Assembly: GCF_023115465.1 (NCBI RefSeq)
Contig: NZ_CP096034.1
Coordinates: 186,001 to 250,000, forward strand
Length of the DNA: 64,000 nucleotides
Direction: 5' to 3'
Source of the DNA: Gottfriedia acidiceleris
GTDB taxonomy: Bacteria > Bacillota > Bacilli > Bacillales > Bacillaceae_G
Shown: positions 26,873 through 36,382 of the stretch, piece by piece
Layout of the letters: every line of letters starts with the position of its first letter
Position numbering within the stretch: position 1 is the stretch's first letter
The notes under the pieces: model-generated
What the model saw: the letters and a program-made list of their open reading frames with translations, nothing else
What the model was told of the DNA's origin: nothing
Databases searched by the model: none
Position numbers and translations under genes: made by a program

Positions 26873-27953
26873 ACTGAACTGATACGCTATACATTAGTCC
26901 AAGATACATTGTAAACAAAAAGCAAAGACTAAATGCAATTGATAACATGATTTTTGTCTTTTTCATAAAGCTGATGACCAATAACACTAGGAAGATGATC
27001 GACATACTGATTAACATCATTCCTTCAAATGTGAAAGTAAAAGCTATTCTAATAGGTAAGTTAATATCAATCCCCATAATCCATTCAATCCACTTAGACG
27101 GACCCTCATTTTGCAAAGTTAAATTAATATTATGCGGAGGAGATTTGGTACCCATAATAGCTGTAAAAAAGAACACAATTATAATGGTAATATATTCTGC
27201 CTTTAACCAACTACGAATATTACTTGAAGGGTCTTCAGCGGACTTTCTCATTAGTACACCATTGAAAAAAGCAAAAAACAATACTGGAATGATGCTGATG
27301 TGCTTCAAGACTAACATCTGTCCATAAGGAAGTAACCAAGCATTCGTATAGTCTTTTAATTTAACGACTTCTAGCATTAAGACTACACCACTAATAAAAA
27401 TAATAACGACACATATGATGGCTAAAGGTGTAAACCATTTTAAGAATCTACCATAGTTATTAGTATCCTTTGCTAGCCAAGTGACATTAAATAGAATTCC
27501 ACTCCAAATAGAAACCATTAGGAAATGACTACTTTGAAAGATAAAACCCGTCCAAAAATTCATAGAGGTTATATGACCTGCGTAACCGATACTTAAAATC
27601 ATCATGAATAACCAAAAGAAATTAAAAAACCTTTTGCCATCACTATAAATATTAATGACAAGCATAATGGCAAACATACTCGAGTAAATCCATGCATTAC
27701 CTACAGCTGTTTTTATGAAAACAGAATAAATGGCTGTTTTAAGATGAACATCATCTAGGAAAAAAGTAATAATTCGTAGAGCAGGGAATAGTGAAAAGAA
27801 TAATATGCCGACAATAACCAAATAAACAGTACCTTTTGAAATACTGATGGTTGGTTTTTTCTTTGAAGGTACAAAATCTAATATAAACTTTCCTGCTAAT
27901 ATCGAATAAAGGATATATGTTATGAGCTCCATGATTGGAAGGATATAACTCAT
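26871..27953 (-). CDS. CopD-family copper-transport membrane protein
   Basis: 360 aa with about 8-9 membrane helices. The CopD core lies in the middle and C-terminal part (GYAGHITSMNFW, SSHFLMVSIWSGILF with membrane His residues, and a C-terminal MGTKSPPHN). It overlaps copC by 4 bp (ATGA). In Bacillus YcnJ the CopC and CopD parts are one polypeptide; here they are two genes. Role: copper uptake or handling, by family. Confidence 0.85.
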   Translation of the reverse strand: MSYILPIMELITYILYSILAGKFILDFVPSKKKPTISISKGTVYLVIVGILFFSLFPALRIITFFLDDVHLKTAIYSVFIKTAVGNAWIYSSMFAIMLVINIYSDGKRFFNFFWLFMMILSIGYAGHITSMNFWTGFIFQSSHFLMVSIWSGILFNVTWLAKDTNNYGRFLKWFTPLAIICVVIIFISGVVLMLEVVKLKDYTNAWLLPYGQMLVLKHISIIPVLFFAFFNGVLMRKSAEDPSSNIRSWLKAEYITIIIVFFFTAIMGTKSPPHNINLTLQNEGPSKWIEWIMGIDINLPIRIAFTFTFEGMMLISMSIIFLVLLVISFMKKTKIMLSIAFSLCFLFTMYLGLMYSVSVQ

Positions 27954-28492
27954 TTTCTATTCCAAAGAACAACTCCACCAACCATTAACACGATTCCAAA
28001 TAGCCCGATTGCAATTAATGGAATAAGATATTTAGATCTTTCTTTTTTAGGAGTAGCCTCTATTTGTTTTTCTTTAGCTGGCATTTGATCCTTAACTGCT
28101 TTGGCAGTTGTTTTAGTTTCAGTTGTTGTTTTAGTTTCAACTTGCTTTAATTGCACTTTGAAAGGAATTTGACCTGTTATTGGATGACCATCTTCACTTA
28201 CTACTTTCCACTCAATCTTATAATCACCATTTTCTAAACCATTTGGCAGATTAGCAATTAATTTATTACCTTTAATAGAGACATTTGTAACAGCTGTAGC
28301 TGACCCCGCTTTATCTAATTTGATTGTACCTAATTGCTCAAGAGCCTCTTCAAATTCAAGCGTAATTTGTTTAGTTGGTTCAGTGATAATCTGCCCATTC
28401 GATGGATTAGAAGAAACAAGCTTAGTATGCGCACTAGCCATAGTTGGGAATAAAAACAGCAGTAAAATAATGATTGATAAACCTTTTTTCAT
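27950..28492 (-). CDS. CopC-domain copper-binding protein, membrane anchored
   Basis: 180 aa. Signal peptide ~1-21 cleaved before HTKLVSS, giving the N-terminal His copper ligand of CopC. A beta-sandwich domain with the conserved SEDGHP (second His) follows, then a Lys/Thr-rich linker (~118-148) and a C-terminal membrane helix (~152-175). It sits outside the membrane and would pass copper to the co-transcribed CopD protein. Confidence 0.88.
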   Translation of the reverse strand: MKKGLSIIILLLFLFPTMASAHTKLVSSNPSNGQIITEPTKQITLEFEEALEQLGTIKLDKAGSATAVTNVSIKGNKLIANLPNGLENGDYKIEWKVVSEDGHPITGQIPFKVQLKQVETKTTTETKTTAKAVKDQMPAKEKQIEATPKKERSKYLIPLIAIGLFGIVLMVGGVVLWNRK

Positions 28493-28823
28493 ATAAATCT
28501 CCTTCTTATGTAAAAATTTGTGCTTAATTTAATATAATGTAAAAACTTGTAATTATGAAACATTATTATTTTAGTTATATTCACTACTCGATTCAATTAA
28601 CATTTTAGTTCAAAAATGTGATGTATTTGTGAAGAAGACGTAACTAGTCAGTTTATATTTGTAATCCTAATAAAAAGTAGTGGTTAAATTTAATTAAGAA
28701 AATTAATTTTTTAAAAACAATTCTTAATACTCTATTTACAGTACCTCCAAAGTAAATTAATAAAATTTCATTAAAATTAAGAGGTGAAATCTAATGAAAT
28801 TTTAATTTTTAGGGGGTTTTTTT
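28493..28823. other. intergenic region upstream of alkaline phosphatase
   Basis: 331 bp, AT-rich, holding divergent control regions of copC (-) and phoA (+). Near the phosphatase lies a mini-ORF (28794-28805, Met-Lys-Phe-stop) with its own GAGGTG site, 18 nt before the phoA ATG. I could not place a convincing Pho box by eye. Confidence 0.4.
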
Positions 28824-30188
28824 ATGTTCAGAAACAAGCTTAAGAAAAAGTTAATTCCAGTAGCAGTGCTTTCAACAATGGCATTTGGTGCGTTTATTGG
28901 CTCTTCTGCTAATCATACAGTACAAGCTAAGGAAACAAACAAGAATGAAATTAGAAATGTAATTTTTTTAATTGGTGATGGAATGGGTGTTTCATACACG
29001 ACTGCTTATCGTTATTTAAAAGATAATCCAAAAACAAGTGTAGTAGAACAAACAGAATTTGACCATTACTTAGTAGGCCAACAAATGACATATCCTGAGG
29101 ATCCAATGCAAAATATTACTGATTCTGCTGCAGCGGCAACAGCTATGTCAGCGGGGGTTAAAACATATAATGCAGCAATTGGTGTAGATAATGATGGGTC
29201 AAGAGTCAAAACAGTACTAGAAGCTGCAAAGGAAAAAGGCAAAGCAACAGGACTTGTAGCTACTTCAGAAATTACACATGCTACACCGGCATCTTATGGA
29301 GCTCATGATGTCAGTCGTAAAAATATGAATGCAATTGCGGATGATTATTATGATGAATTCATTAAAGGTGGACATAAAATAGATGTCATGCTTGGTGGTG
29401 GGTTAAGTAACTTTGTACGAGAAGATCGTGATTTAACAAAGCAATTTAAAAAAGATGGATACTCTTATGTAACGAATAAAAACCAAATGTTAAAGGATAA
29501 AAACAATAAAGTATTAGGTTTATTTGCTCCTGGTGGAATGCCGAAGATGATCGATCGTGATGATTCAATGCCATCATTAAGCGATATGACAAGCACAGCA
29601 ATTGATAAATTAAACAGTGATAAAGATGGATTCTTTTTAATGGTAGAAGGTAGTCAAATTGATTGGGCAGGACATGACAACGATATCGTTGCAGCTATGA
29701 GTGAGATGGAAGATTTTGAAAAAGCATTTAAAGCTGCAATTGCATTTGCTAAAAAGGACAAGCATACATTAGTTGTTGCAACAGCAGACCACTCAACAGG
29801 TGGATATTCTATTGGGGCAAAAGGTGATTACAATTGGTACGGCGCACCGATCGCTGCAGCTAAACGTACTCCTGATTTCATGGCTCAACAAATTAGTAAA
29901 GGCGCAGATGTAGAAAAAACATTAAAATCAACTATTAACTTAGAATTGAAGCCTGAAGAAATTCAATCTGTTAAAAAAGCAGCAGAGTCAAAAAATCTGT
30001 TAGAGATTGATAATGCAATCGAAACAATTTTTGATAACCGTTCAGTAACTGGTTGGACTACTAGTGGTCACACAGGTGAAGACGTAAATGTTTATGCGTA
30101 TGGCCCTGGCAGCCAACTATTTGCAGGGAAAATTAATAATACTGACCAAGCGAAAAACATCTTTAGAATTTTAAAGAATGGTAAATAA
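28824..30188 (+). CDS. phoA: alkaline phosphatase, secreted
   Basis: 454 aa. Signal peptide ~1-35 (cut near VQAKE). Metal and catalytic motifs: IGDGMG (D52), TDSAAAATA with nucleophile Ser101, EGSQIDWAGHDND, TADHSTGGYS and SGHTGEDV (His ligand). Releases phosphate from phosphomonoesters outside the cell; usually PhoPR-controlled under phosphate starvation. GGGGG precedes the ATG. Close to B. subtilis PhoA/PhoB; which paralogue is not decided. Confidence 0.93.
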   Translation: MFRNKLKKKLIPVAVLSTMAFGAFIGSSANHTVQAKETNKNEIRNVIFLIGDGMGVSYTTAYRYLKDNPKTSVVEQTEFDHYLVGQQMTYPEDPMQNITDSAAAATAMSAGVKTYNAAIGVDNDGSRVKTVLEAAKEKGKATGLVATSEITHATPASYGAHDVSRKNMNAIADDYYDEFIKGGHKIDVMLGGGLSNFVREDRDLTKQFKKDGYSYVTNKNQMLKDKNNKVLGLFAPGGMPKMIDRDDSMPSLSDMTSTAIDKLNSDKDGFFLMVEGSQIDWAGHDNDIVAAMSEMEDFEKAFKAAIAFAKKDKHTLVVATADHSTGGYSIGAKGDYNWYGAPIAAAKRTPDFMAQQISKGADVEKTLKSTINLELKPEEIQSVKKAAESKNLLEIDNAIETIFDNRSVTGWTTSGHTGEDVNVYAYGPGSQLFAGKINNTDQAKNIFRILKNGK

Positions 30189-30200
30189 GTAAAAAAACAG

Positions 30201-30234
30201 ATCCCGTTAAATGACTTTATTTAACGGGATTTAA
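30201..30234 (+). terminator. terminator after phoA
   Basis: ATCCCGTTAAA (30201-30211) pairs with TTTAACGGGAT (30220-30230). The T run is short. Confidence 0.65.
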
Positions 30235-30252
30235 GAATGAAAGGGGAGTTTT

Positions 30253-30924
30253 ATGAAAAAATTGATTCCATTTATTTTACTTTCTTTAATGCTTTCAGGA
30301 TGTAGCTCAGTTCAGAAGGAGAAAACAACTGCTTCAGCGGAGAACATAAAAAATGTTTCTACAATCTCCAAAAGCCGAGCAAAGTCTTTAAATGATTTAT
30401 ATGTGCCAAATCCACAGGTTTCAGATGATACAAGTTTACTTATTAAAGGTCAAACACTTAAAGATGAAAAAGGTGAAGTTACTTTAGAGGGCATTGCTTC
30501 ATTAAATAAGTCCTATTCAAATGGGCCAATCGATATGAAAATTAAACAGATTAAGCTGATCAAAAACTTACCTACGTATTCTTTAATGGATTATTTTCAT
30601 TATTATACAGAAAGCTATGAAAGTTTTCGATTCGTTAAGGTTGAGGTAGAAATCATTAATCACTCGCAAAAACAATTACACTTTGGTCCAGTTGCCCATT
30701 TGATGACAAGTAATAATGAAGTAAAGGAATTTAAAGATGACTTCTATATTGAATATTTAGGTGGGGGAATCAATCCTAATAGTTCAAAGCAAGGTGCAAT
30801 GGGATTTATAGTAGAGCATACTGATCCTAGCTTGAAGTGGATTGAAATAACAACTAGTGATGTATTAGATGATCAACATAAAGTTATTGCGAAAGCCCAA
30901 AATATTAAAGTGGATTTAAAATAG
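30253..30924 (+). CDS. lipoprotein, 223 aa, unknown function
   Basis: Signal peptide with lipobox LSGC (Cys17). The mature part is a single beta-rich domain, recalling DUF4352-like immunoglobulin-fold lipoproteins (VEVEIINHSQKQLHFGPVAHLMTSN). 'Natural' AAGGGGAG before the ATG. Monocistronic. No function can be assigned. Confidence 0.7.
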   Translation: MKKLIPFILLSLMLSGCSSVQKEKTTASAENIKNVSTISKSRAKSLNDLYVPNPQVSDDTSLLIKGQTLKDEKGEVTLEGIASLNKSYSNGPIDMKIKQIKLIKNLPTYSLMDYFHYYTESYESFRFVKVEVEIINHSQKQLHFGPVAHLMTSNNEVKEFKDDFYIEYLGGGINPNSSKQGAMGFIVEHTDPSLKWIEITTSDVLDDQHKVIAKAQNIKVDLK

Positions 30925-30933
30925 ATTGCAGAA

Positions 30934-30968
30934 AAAAACTCCTTTCTTAAAAGAAAAAGGAGTTTTTT
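30934..30968. terminator. bidirectional terminator
   Basis: AAAACTCCTTT / AAAGGAGTTTT with T runs both ways, between the lipoprotein gene (+) and the HxlR gene (-). Confidence 0.85.
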
Positions 30969-30970
30969 AT

Positions 30971-31336
30971 TTATAGGGTTATCTCATCCTCAACTGGTGG
31001 AAGGAGTACTTCACTTTTGTCTGGGTACATATGTTCAATGTGATTTTCTCCCCAAGAGCACAGTAAGTCTAATACTTCTTTTAAAGACCATCCGTAATCC
31101 GTTAAGGAATATTCCACTTTTGGTGGAACCTGATTAAATACTTTTCGGTGAACGATATTGTCTTCCTGTAATTCCTTTAGCTGCTGAGTTAACATTTTTT
31201 GGGTAATGTTCGGCATTAATTTTTTTAACTGTGAAGTTCTTTTCGTGCCTTTTGTCAAATGACAAAGAATCACGACCTTCCATTTACCACCGATTACATC
31301 TAATGAAGCTTCAACTGGAATATTGTATTTTTTCAT
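30971..31336 (-). CDS. HxlR-family transcriptional regulator (YtcD-like)
   Basis: 121 aa. Winged helix typical of HxlR/DUF24: LDVIGGKWKVVILCHLTKGTKRTSQLKKLMPNIT in segments, then KMLTQQLKELQEDNIVHR. Start is ATG 31336 after AGGAGA; a 22-residue longer ORF upstream has no ribosome site. Divergent from an MFS pump and aldo-keto reductase, as ytcD is from ytbDE in B. subtilis, so it probably represses that pair in response to reactive electrophiles or quinones. Confidence 0.88.
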   Translation of the reverse strand: MKKYNIPVEASLDVIGGKWKVVILCHLTKGTKRTSQLKKLMPNITQKMLTQQLKELQEDNIVHRKVFNQVPPKVEYSLTDYGWSLKEVLDLLCSWGENHIEHMYPDKSEVLLPPVEDEITL

Positions 31337-31410
31337 TTTCTCCTCTCCTTCTTTCTTTTTATTAAAACCTACGAAACATATTTTTAATGATTCAAATATC
31401 ATAACATTCT

Positions 31411-31427
31411 CTACACAAACTGTGTAG
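31411..31427. promoter_or_regulatory. operator-like palindrome 1 in the HxlR/MFS intergenic region
   Basis: CTACACA-aac-TGTGTAG, a perfect 7-bp inverted repeat 75 bp upstream of the HxlR start. Confidence 0.45.
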
Positions 31428-31492
31428 TTTCTAGTTCCGTAAAAAACTTTTTTGTAAATTTTTCTCTGTTTTAAACCTTTATTGGCTTAAAT

Positions 31493-31508
31493 GTTACTAA
31501 AAAGTAAC
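31493..31508. promoter_or_regulatory. operator-like palindrome 2 in the HxlR/MFS intergenic region
   Basis: GTTACT-aaaa-AGTAAC, a perfect 6-bp inverted repeat. A related half site GTTACTTTTACTAT lies near 31633. DUF24 regulators bind GTTAC/GTAAC-type dyads, so this is the better candidate operator. Confidence 0.45.
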
Positions 31509-31757
31509 TATATCACTTCAAAGTACATACTTCATTTACTCAATCCTATCGCTCATAATGACAATAGTTAATTGATTAACACATATTTAAGAAAAGTATT
31601 TTTTCCGTTCTTACTTAAATGTATAGAGGAAGACGTTACTTTTACTATTTCCTTTCATTTATGTTTTGAATGACAATGAGACTTTATTCAGGCGCCATGA
31701 CTCTTTATATTCAAACTAATAATAAAACTCGCAATAAAAATAACAAGGAGGAATTTT

Positions 31758-32960
31758 ATGAATTCGACTGCTGCTTCGATTAAAGTGCATGAGAAAAAAA
31801 GTGGCACTCCTGCGCTAATGGCTCTTGCTGTTAGTGCATTTGGTATCGGAACAACTGAATTTGTTCCCGTTGGTTTATTATCAACTCTAGCTGGTGATTT
31901 GAAAATTTCAATCACATTAGCGGGATTATTAATTTCTGGATATGCGATGGGTGTTGCGGTTGGAGCACCAATTTTAACCGCATTAACAAACAAAATTGGT
32001 CGAAAATCGTTACTAATGCTATTAATGATTATTTTTATTATTGGTAATAGTGCTGCTGCCTTTTCAACTAGTTTTGGGTTATTGTTAGTGGCACGAATTA
32101 TTACTTCATTTTCACATGGTGTATTCTTTTCAATCGGTTCAACAATTGCGTCCGATGTAGTACCTGAAAACAAACGTGCAAGTGCGATTGCATTTATGTT
32201 TACAGGCTTGACTGTTGCGACTGTGACAGGTGTTCCATTAGGCACATTTATTGGTCAGCATTTTGGATGGAGATCAACTTTTGGAGCTGTAGCACTATTA
32301 GGTGTTATTGCAATCATTGCAATTGCAATATTAGTTCCAAAAACAATTAAACAGCCACCGGCATCAAAATTTAGTGATAACTTGAAAGTTTTAAAAAATG
32401 GCCCATTACTTTTGGCCTTTGCTATTACAGCATTAGGATATGGAGGTACTTTTGTAGCATTCACATACTTGTCACCAATCCTTGAAAAAATTACAGGCTT
32501 TGCGCCAAACTCTGTAAGTATTATCTTACTTGTTTATGGAATTGCAGTAGCACTTGGTAATACGATTGGTGGAAAAGCGGCAAATAAAAATCCTTTAAAA
32601 GCATTAACCTGGATGTTTGCAGTTCAAGCAATTGTTCTCATCATTCTATCGTTTACGGCACCGTTTAAAATAGTAGGAATTGTAACGATTTTCTTCTTAG
32701 GCTTGCTTGCTTTTATGAATGTACCTGGTCTACAAATTCATGTTGTGAAATTAGCTGAGAAGTATGTCCCATCTGCTGTTGATATTGCATCAGCGCTAAA
32801 TATAGCAGCATTCAACGTTGGTATTGCAATTGGAGCGTTTATTGGCGGTTTAGTCGTAGATACAATCGGCTTGATTCATACACCATGGATTGGTGGAATC
32901 ATGGTATTAGGAGCAGTTCTATTAAGCATCTCGAGTGCTTCTTTAGAAAAGAAAAAATAA
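31758..32960 (+). CDS. MFS efflux transporter (YtbD/AraJ-like)
   Basis: 400 aa with 12 predicted membrane helices. Signature segments: GTTEFVPVGLL, the A-like loop TNKIGRKSLL, and motif C-like GVPLGTFIGQHFGWR. AAGGAGG before the ATG. Drug:H+ antiporter group of the AraJ type. Followed after 37 bp by an aldo-keto reductase and divergent from an HxlR gene, matching ytbD in B. subtilis; substrate unknown. Confidence 0.88.
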   Translation: MNSTAASIKVHEKKSGTPALMALAVSAFGIGTTEFVPVGLLSTLAGDLKISITLAGLLISGYAMGVAVGAPILTALTNKIGRKSLLMLLMIIFIIGNSAAAFSTSFGLLLVARIITSFSHGVFFSIGSTIASDVVPENKRASAIAFMFTGLTVATVTGVPLGTFIGQHFGWRSTFGAVALLGVIAIIAIAILVPKTIKQPPASKFSDNLKVLKNGPLLLAFAITALGYGGTFVAFTYLSPILEKITGFAPNSVSIILLVYGIAVALGNTIGGKAANKNPLKALTWMFAVQAIVLIILSFTAPFKIVGIVTIFFLGLLAFMNVPGLQIHVVKLAEKYVPSAVDIASALNIAAFNVGIAIGAFIGGLVVDTIGLIHTPWIGGIMVLGAVLLSISSASLEKKK

Positions 32961-32997
32961 ATTTTAAAAAATATCATATAAAAAAGGAGAAATAAAA

Positions 32998-33828
32998 ATG
33001 AATAAATTAGTTAAATTAAATAATGGTTTAGAAATGCCAGTAATTGGATTAGGAGTTTTCCAAGTAGAAGATGGACAAGTCGTAATTGATGCTGTAAAAG
33101 CTGCAATACGAAATGGTTACCGTAGTATCGATACTGCAGCGATTTATCAAAACGAAGAAGGAGTAGGGCAAGGAATTAGAGAAGCTCTTGAAGAAAATGG
33201 TCTTAAACGTGAAGACTTATTTATTACATCAAAGGTATGGAATGCAGATCTAGGCTACCAATCAACTATCGATGCTTTCGAATTAAGTTTGAAAAAACTA
33301 GGTCTTGATTATTTAGATCTATATTTAATTCACTGGCCAGTAGAAGGTCAATATATTGAATCATGGAAAGCACTTGAAACACTATACAAAAATGGTAAAG
33401 TAAAAGCAATTGGGATGAGTAATTTCCAAATTCATCATTTGAAAGAAGTAATGGCGAATGCTGAAATAATGCCTATGATCAATCAAGTAGAGTTACATCC
33501 TATGTTAAGTCAAGTTGAGCTAAGAGAATTTTTAAAAGAAAATTCAATTCAAGTAGAAGCATGGGCTCCATTAATGCAAGGACAGCTGTTTGAAAATGAA
33601 GCATTATTACAAATAGCTAACAAATATAATAAATCAATTGCTCAAGTTGTATTACGTTGGCATTTACAAAACGGTGTAGTGATCATACCAAAATCAATCA
33701 AAGAACACCGCATTCAAGAAAACGCAAATATTTTCGATTTTGAACTAACAGAAGAAGATATGAACCAAATCAACGCTCTGAACCAAAACCACCGAGTAGG
33801 TCCAGACCCTGACAATTTTGATTTTTAA
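32998..33828 (+). CDS. aldo-keto reductase (YtbE/YvgN-like)
   Basis: 276 aa, (beta/alpha)8 NADPH-dependent reductase. The catalytic tetrad is intact: D45, Y50, K79 and H112 (YLIHWP). NADPH site: IPKSIKEHRIQENANIFDFEL. Reduces aldehydes such as methylglyoxal in its family. Co-transcribed with the MFS pump; an mgsA gene lies 7 kb upstream but in a different unit. Confidence 0.93.
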   Translation: MNKLVKLNNGLEMPVIGLGVFQVEDGQVVIDAVKAAIRNGYRSIDTAAIYQNEEGVGQGIREALEENGLKREDLFITSKVWNADLGYQSTIDAFELSLKKLGLDYLDLYLIHWPVEGQYIESWKALETLYKNGKVKAIGMSNFQIHHLKEVMANAEIMPMINQVELHPMLSQVELREFLKENSIQVEAWAPLMQGQLFENEALLQIANKYNKSIAQVVLRWHLQNGVVIIPKSIKEHRIQENANIFDFELTEEDMNQINALNQNHRVGPDPDNFDF

Positions 33829-33839
33829 TTTAAAAAAGT

Positions 33840-33872
33840 AAACGGCTGTCAAATCTTTGACAGTCGTTTTTG
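33840..33872 (+). terminator. terminator after aldo-keto reductase
   Basis: AACGGCTGTCA / TTGACAGTCGTT, then T5. Confidence 0.8.
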
Positions 33873-34136
33873 TTTCGAATTGAATGTAGAGCGTTTGAAA
33901 ATCAAATCTTTTAAAAAAATTAATCAACTCAAGCTAAATCATAGAGGCATTTTGTCTAAATGGTCGAATATCCGAATATAACAATTCCAATTACAAAAAC
34001 TTCCTCAGCGTAAGACTTAAGACTTACTAAGTTTAATACTTAAGTTCGTTTCAAATTATTTACCGTTTCGTTACTATAACATAGTAGCGAATAATATATG
34101 GAGAACGGCCAAGCTTTAGTAGAGGAGTTGATAACA
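33873..34136. other. intergenic region before VTT-family gene
   Basis: Contains direct repeats of TAAGACTTA / CTTAAG near 34010-34045 and AT-rich DNA that probably holds the promoter of the next gene. No further gene seen. Confidence 0.3.
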
Positions 34137-35021
34137 TTGAAGAAAGAAAATAAACAGTTTAATACGATGAAAGAACTTACGTTACACATAGTATTATCTA
34201 CAATATTGATCTTAATATTAGTCACTAGTTTACCTACTGTCGTAACGATTTATAAAATATCATTTGTTTTTGCAATCATGGTAATTTTGCTACTAGATTT
34301 CTATCTAGTTGTATCGAATCATAAAAAGCTTTTAAAGGTTACAAAAATAGCACTAGTTAGTTTACTACTTTGTATATCAGTAGTTGGAATTCTATTTTAT
34401 GTTAGTCAATTTCTAGTGTTCGTTGATACGTACGGAGTTGAGCGAATATTAACCAATCATATTACAACTGCAAAATTATTATTTTTCTTAATCTGTTTGT
34501 TTCAACCGATTTTTTTACCTTTACCAGAAGCACTTACTATTCCTGCAGGTAGTGCTGTAATCGGATCGTTTACAGGAGCGGTTATTGGATTTTTAGGTTC
34601 AACTTTAGGTATTGTCATTATGTATTTCTTAGCAAGAATAGGTGGACTTAAATTAGTTTCAAAGTTTGTTAAAGAAAGACAGTTAAAAAAGTATCAGGAA
34701 TATGTCAAAAAAAAAGAAACAATTATTTTAACTTTAATGTTTATCATTCCGATTTTACCGGATGAAATTATTTGTGTCGGGGCAGGAATTAGTAAAGTCT
34801 CTTTCAAAAAGTTTTTATTAATTGCTTCAATTTCAAAATTAATTACATCATCTCTACTATCATACTCTGTCTATTTGGCTAAATTTTTCTCTTTAACAAC
34901 ATCGCAAATAGCTTTAACTAGCTCCATTTTATTTGCCTGCATCTTATCTTTATCATTTATGATTAAGAAATCAATTAAACGAACTAATTCAAAAGAAGCT
35001 TATGTTACACAAAGTGAATAA
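34137..35021 (+). CDS. VTT/DedA-like membrane protein
   Basis: 294 aa. Start TTG 34137, 9 nt after AGAGGAG; the longer ATG (34098) form lacks a site. Three helices at the N-terminus, then a VTT (SNARE-associated) domain: re-entrant loop PIFLPLPEALTIPAGSAVIG, GSTLGIVIMYFLARIGG, and IPILPDEIICVGAG. Family members move or scramble phospholipids or are needed for envelope homeostasis. Single-gene unit. Distinct from the second VTT protein at 35562. Confidence 0.8.
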   Translation: MKKENKQFNTMKELTLHIVLSTILILILVTSLPTVVTIYKISFVFAIMVILLLDFYLVVSNHKKLLKVTKIALVSLLLCISVVGILFYVSQFLVFVDTYGVERILTNHITTAKLLFFLICLFQPIFLPLPEALTIPAGSAVIGSFTGAVIGFLGSTLGIVIMYFLARIGGLKLVSKFVKERQLKKYQEYVKKKETIILTLMFIIPILPDEIICVGAGISKVSFKKFLLIASISKLITSSLLSYSVYLAKFFSLTTSQIALTSSILFACILSLSFMIKKSIKRTNSKEAYVTQSE

Positions 35022-35029
35022 TAAAAAAA

Positions 35030-35063
35030 GGCAATGTAATGTTTAACATTACATTGCCTTTTT
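35030..35063 (+). terminator. terminator
   Basis: Perfect 12-bp stem GGCAATGTAATG / CATTACATTGCC, then T5. Confidence 0.9.
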
Positions 35064-35140
35064 ACTTATTAAGAAAGTTTAAAATTGTGTTTGTCGAAAT
35101 TGAAAATTTCCTGAGAAATAATGTAGAAAACATGACGAAT

Positions 35141-35449
35141 TTACATCAATACTTTAATACCTTGAACAATATTCCAAATAAAGACAATTAAATTAACAAT
35201 GAAAGCTAAAATAAATCCACCGATAAGAGCAAAACCTGCACCGTCACCAAAAGTATTAAAAGTGAAAAGGGAAATAATCGCTAAAATAATAATTGTTAGA
35301 AATGGAAGTATATGTGAAAAAAATGCTCGTTTAGAATGGGATTTTAGTTGTTGATCCTTTGCAACGAAATAAACAATTATAGGGAATAAAAAAGGTGCGA
35401 AGAATACGCTAAAATAACATAATGAGGACAAAATCTTATTTGTTTCCAT
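35141..35449 (-). CDS. DUF4870-type small membrane protein
   Basis: 102 aa, three to four helices, with the pattern LCYFSVFFAPFLFPIIVYFVAK...HSKRAFFSHILPFL near the start and ALIGGFILAFIVNLIVFIW at the end. DUF4870 proteins are common in Bacilli; role unknown. Good ribosome site (AGGTAAAAAG) before the ATG. Confidence 0.75.
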   Translation of the reverse strand: METNKILSSLCYFSVFFAPFLFPIIVYFVAKDQQLKSHSKRAFFSHILPFLTIIILAIISLFTFNTFGDGAGFALIGGFILAFIVNLIVFIWNIVQGIKVLM

Positions 35450-35561
35450 CTTTTTACCTCAATTTCTTAAAAAGTTTTAATTAACCTTAGTATAGTTTAA
35501 TTTATATATAAAAATCGATTTATTTATTAACAATTTTTAAAAATACATAATTTAAAAAACT

Positions 35562-36206
35562 TTATGCTGAGAAATGTGTATCTTTTTTTTGTCTCTTTTT
35601 TAAAGAAATGTAAATGAAAAATCCGACTAAGATTGTAGCTGTAATACAGATTGTAATCCATGGTGAGCCAAGCAAGAAATTTCCGTATAAGGTATAAAGA
35701 ACTGCAATCGGAATATTACCAGCAAAAACAATTGCAATATAGGACAAGTATTTCATATTGGTTGAGGCTGCGATAAAGCATGCGCCATCTGTCGGAGCTA
35801 GTGGAGTTGCAACTGTTAAGAATAAGTATCTTTTTCGGTTCGAAATAAGCTCTTCAAATAAAGAGGGATATTTATTCTCCATAAATTGCTGGATCGAATC
35901 ACTTAAAATACTTCTACTTAATAAGTAAATAATTGTTTCTGTGATAGCCATTCCGATTAATGATAAGAGAATGGTTTCAAACGGGTGAAAAAACAAGCTA
36001 CCTACTACAATTAGTACAGAGCTAGGAATGAATAGAAAGATTCTTGCACAGAAAATAGCGACAAATAATAGCATCGGATTGATGGAAGAATTAGTAATAA
36101 ACTGTTTTATATCTTGCAATGATAAATGAAATAAATGATATCGAATTGCGAGTAGTAGCATTAAAATCCAAAAGCCGATTACAGTTAGTGGAACGACTTT
36201 TTTCAT
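35562..36206 (-). CDS. TVP38/TMEM64-family (VTT) membrane protein
   Basis: 214 aa, about six helices. The VTT core includes FLFIPSSVLIVVGSLFF, GMAITETIIYLLSRSI and ATPLAPTDGACFIAAST. AAAAGGAGAG before the ATG. Possible lipid scramblase-like or envelope function by family; not close to the neighbouring VTT protein. Confidence 0.8.
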   Translation of the reverse strand: MKKVVPLTVIGFWILMLLLAIRYHLFHLSLQDIKQFITNSSINPMLLFVAIFCARIFLFIPSSVLIVVGSLFFHPFETILLSLIGMAITETIIYLLSRSILSDSIQQFMENKYPSLFEELISNRKRYLFLTVATPLAPTDGACFIAASTNMKYLSYIAIVFAGNIPIAVLYTLYGNFLLGSPWITICITATILVGFFIYISLKKRQKKDTHFSA

Positions 36207-36382
36207 GATGTATGCTCTCCTTTTAAGTTAGAAAATCATCTGTTATAATATTCTATTCCACAAATATAAGAAAACTGATTCATTTTTTAAATATTATTAA
36301 TAAAGGTCATAAACCTGTCAAAAAATGAATAAAAATAATTATGCACTAAATATCTCAAATTAAAGAGAATTGAGGTGGAGAT

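Noticed and set aside
31688-32245. 185-aa minus-strand ORF inside the MFS gene
   Set aside because: It is the antisense shadow of a well-supported membrane transporter.
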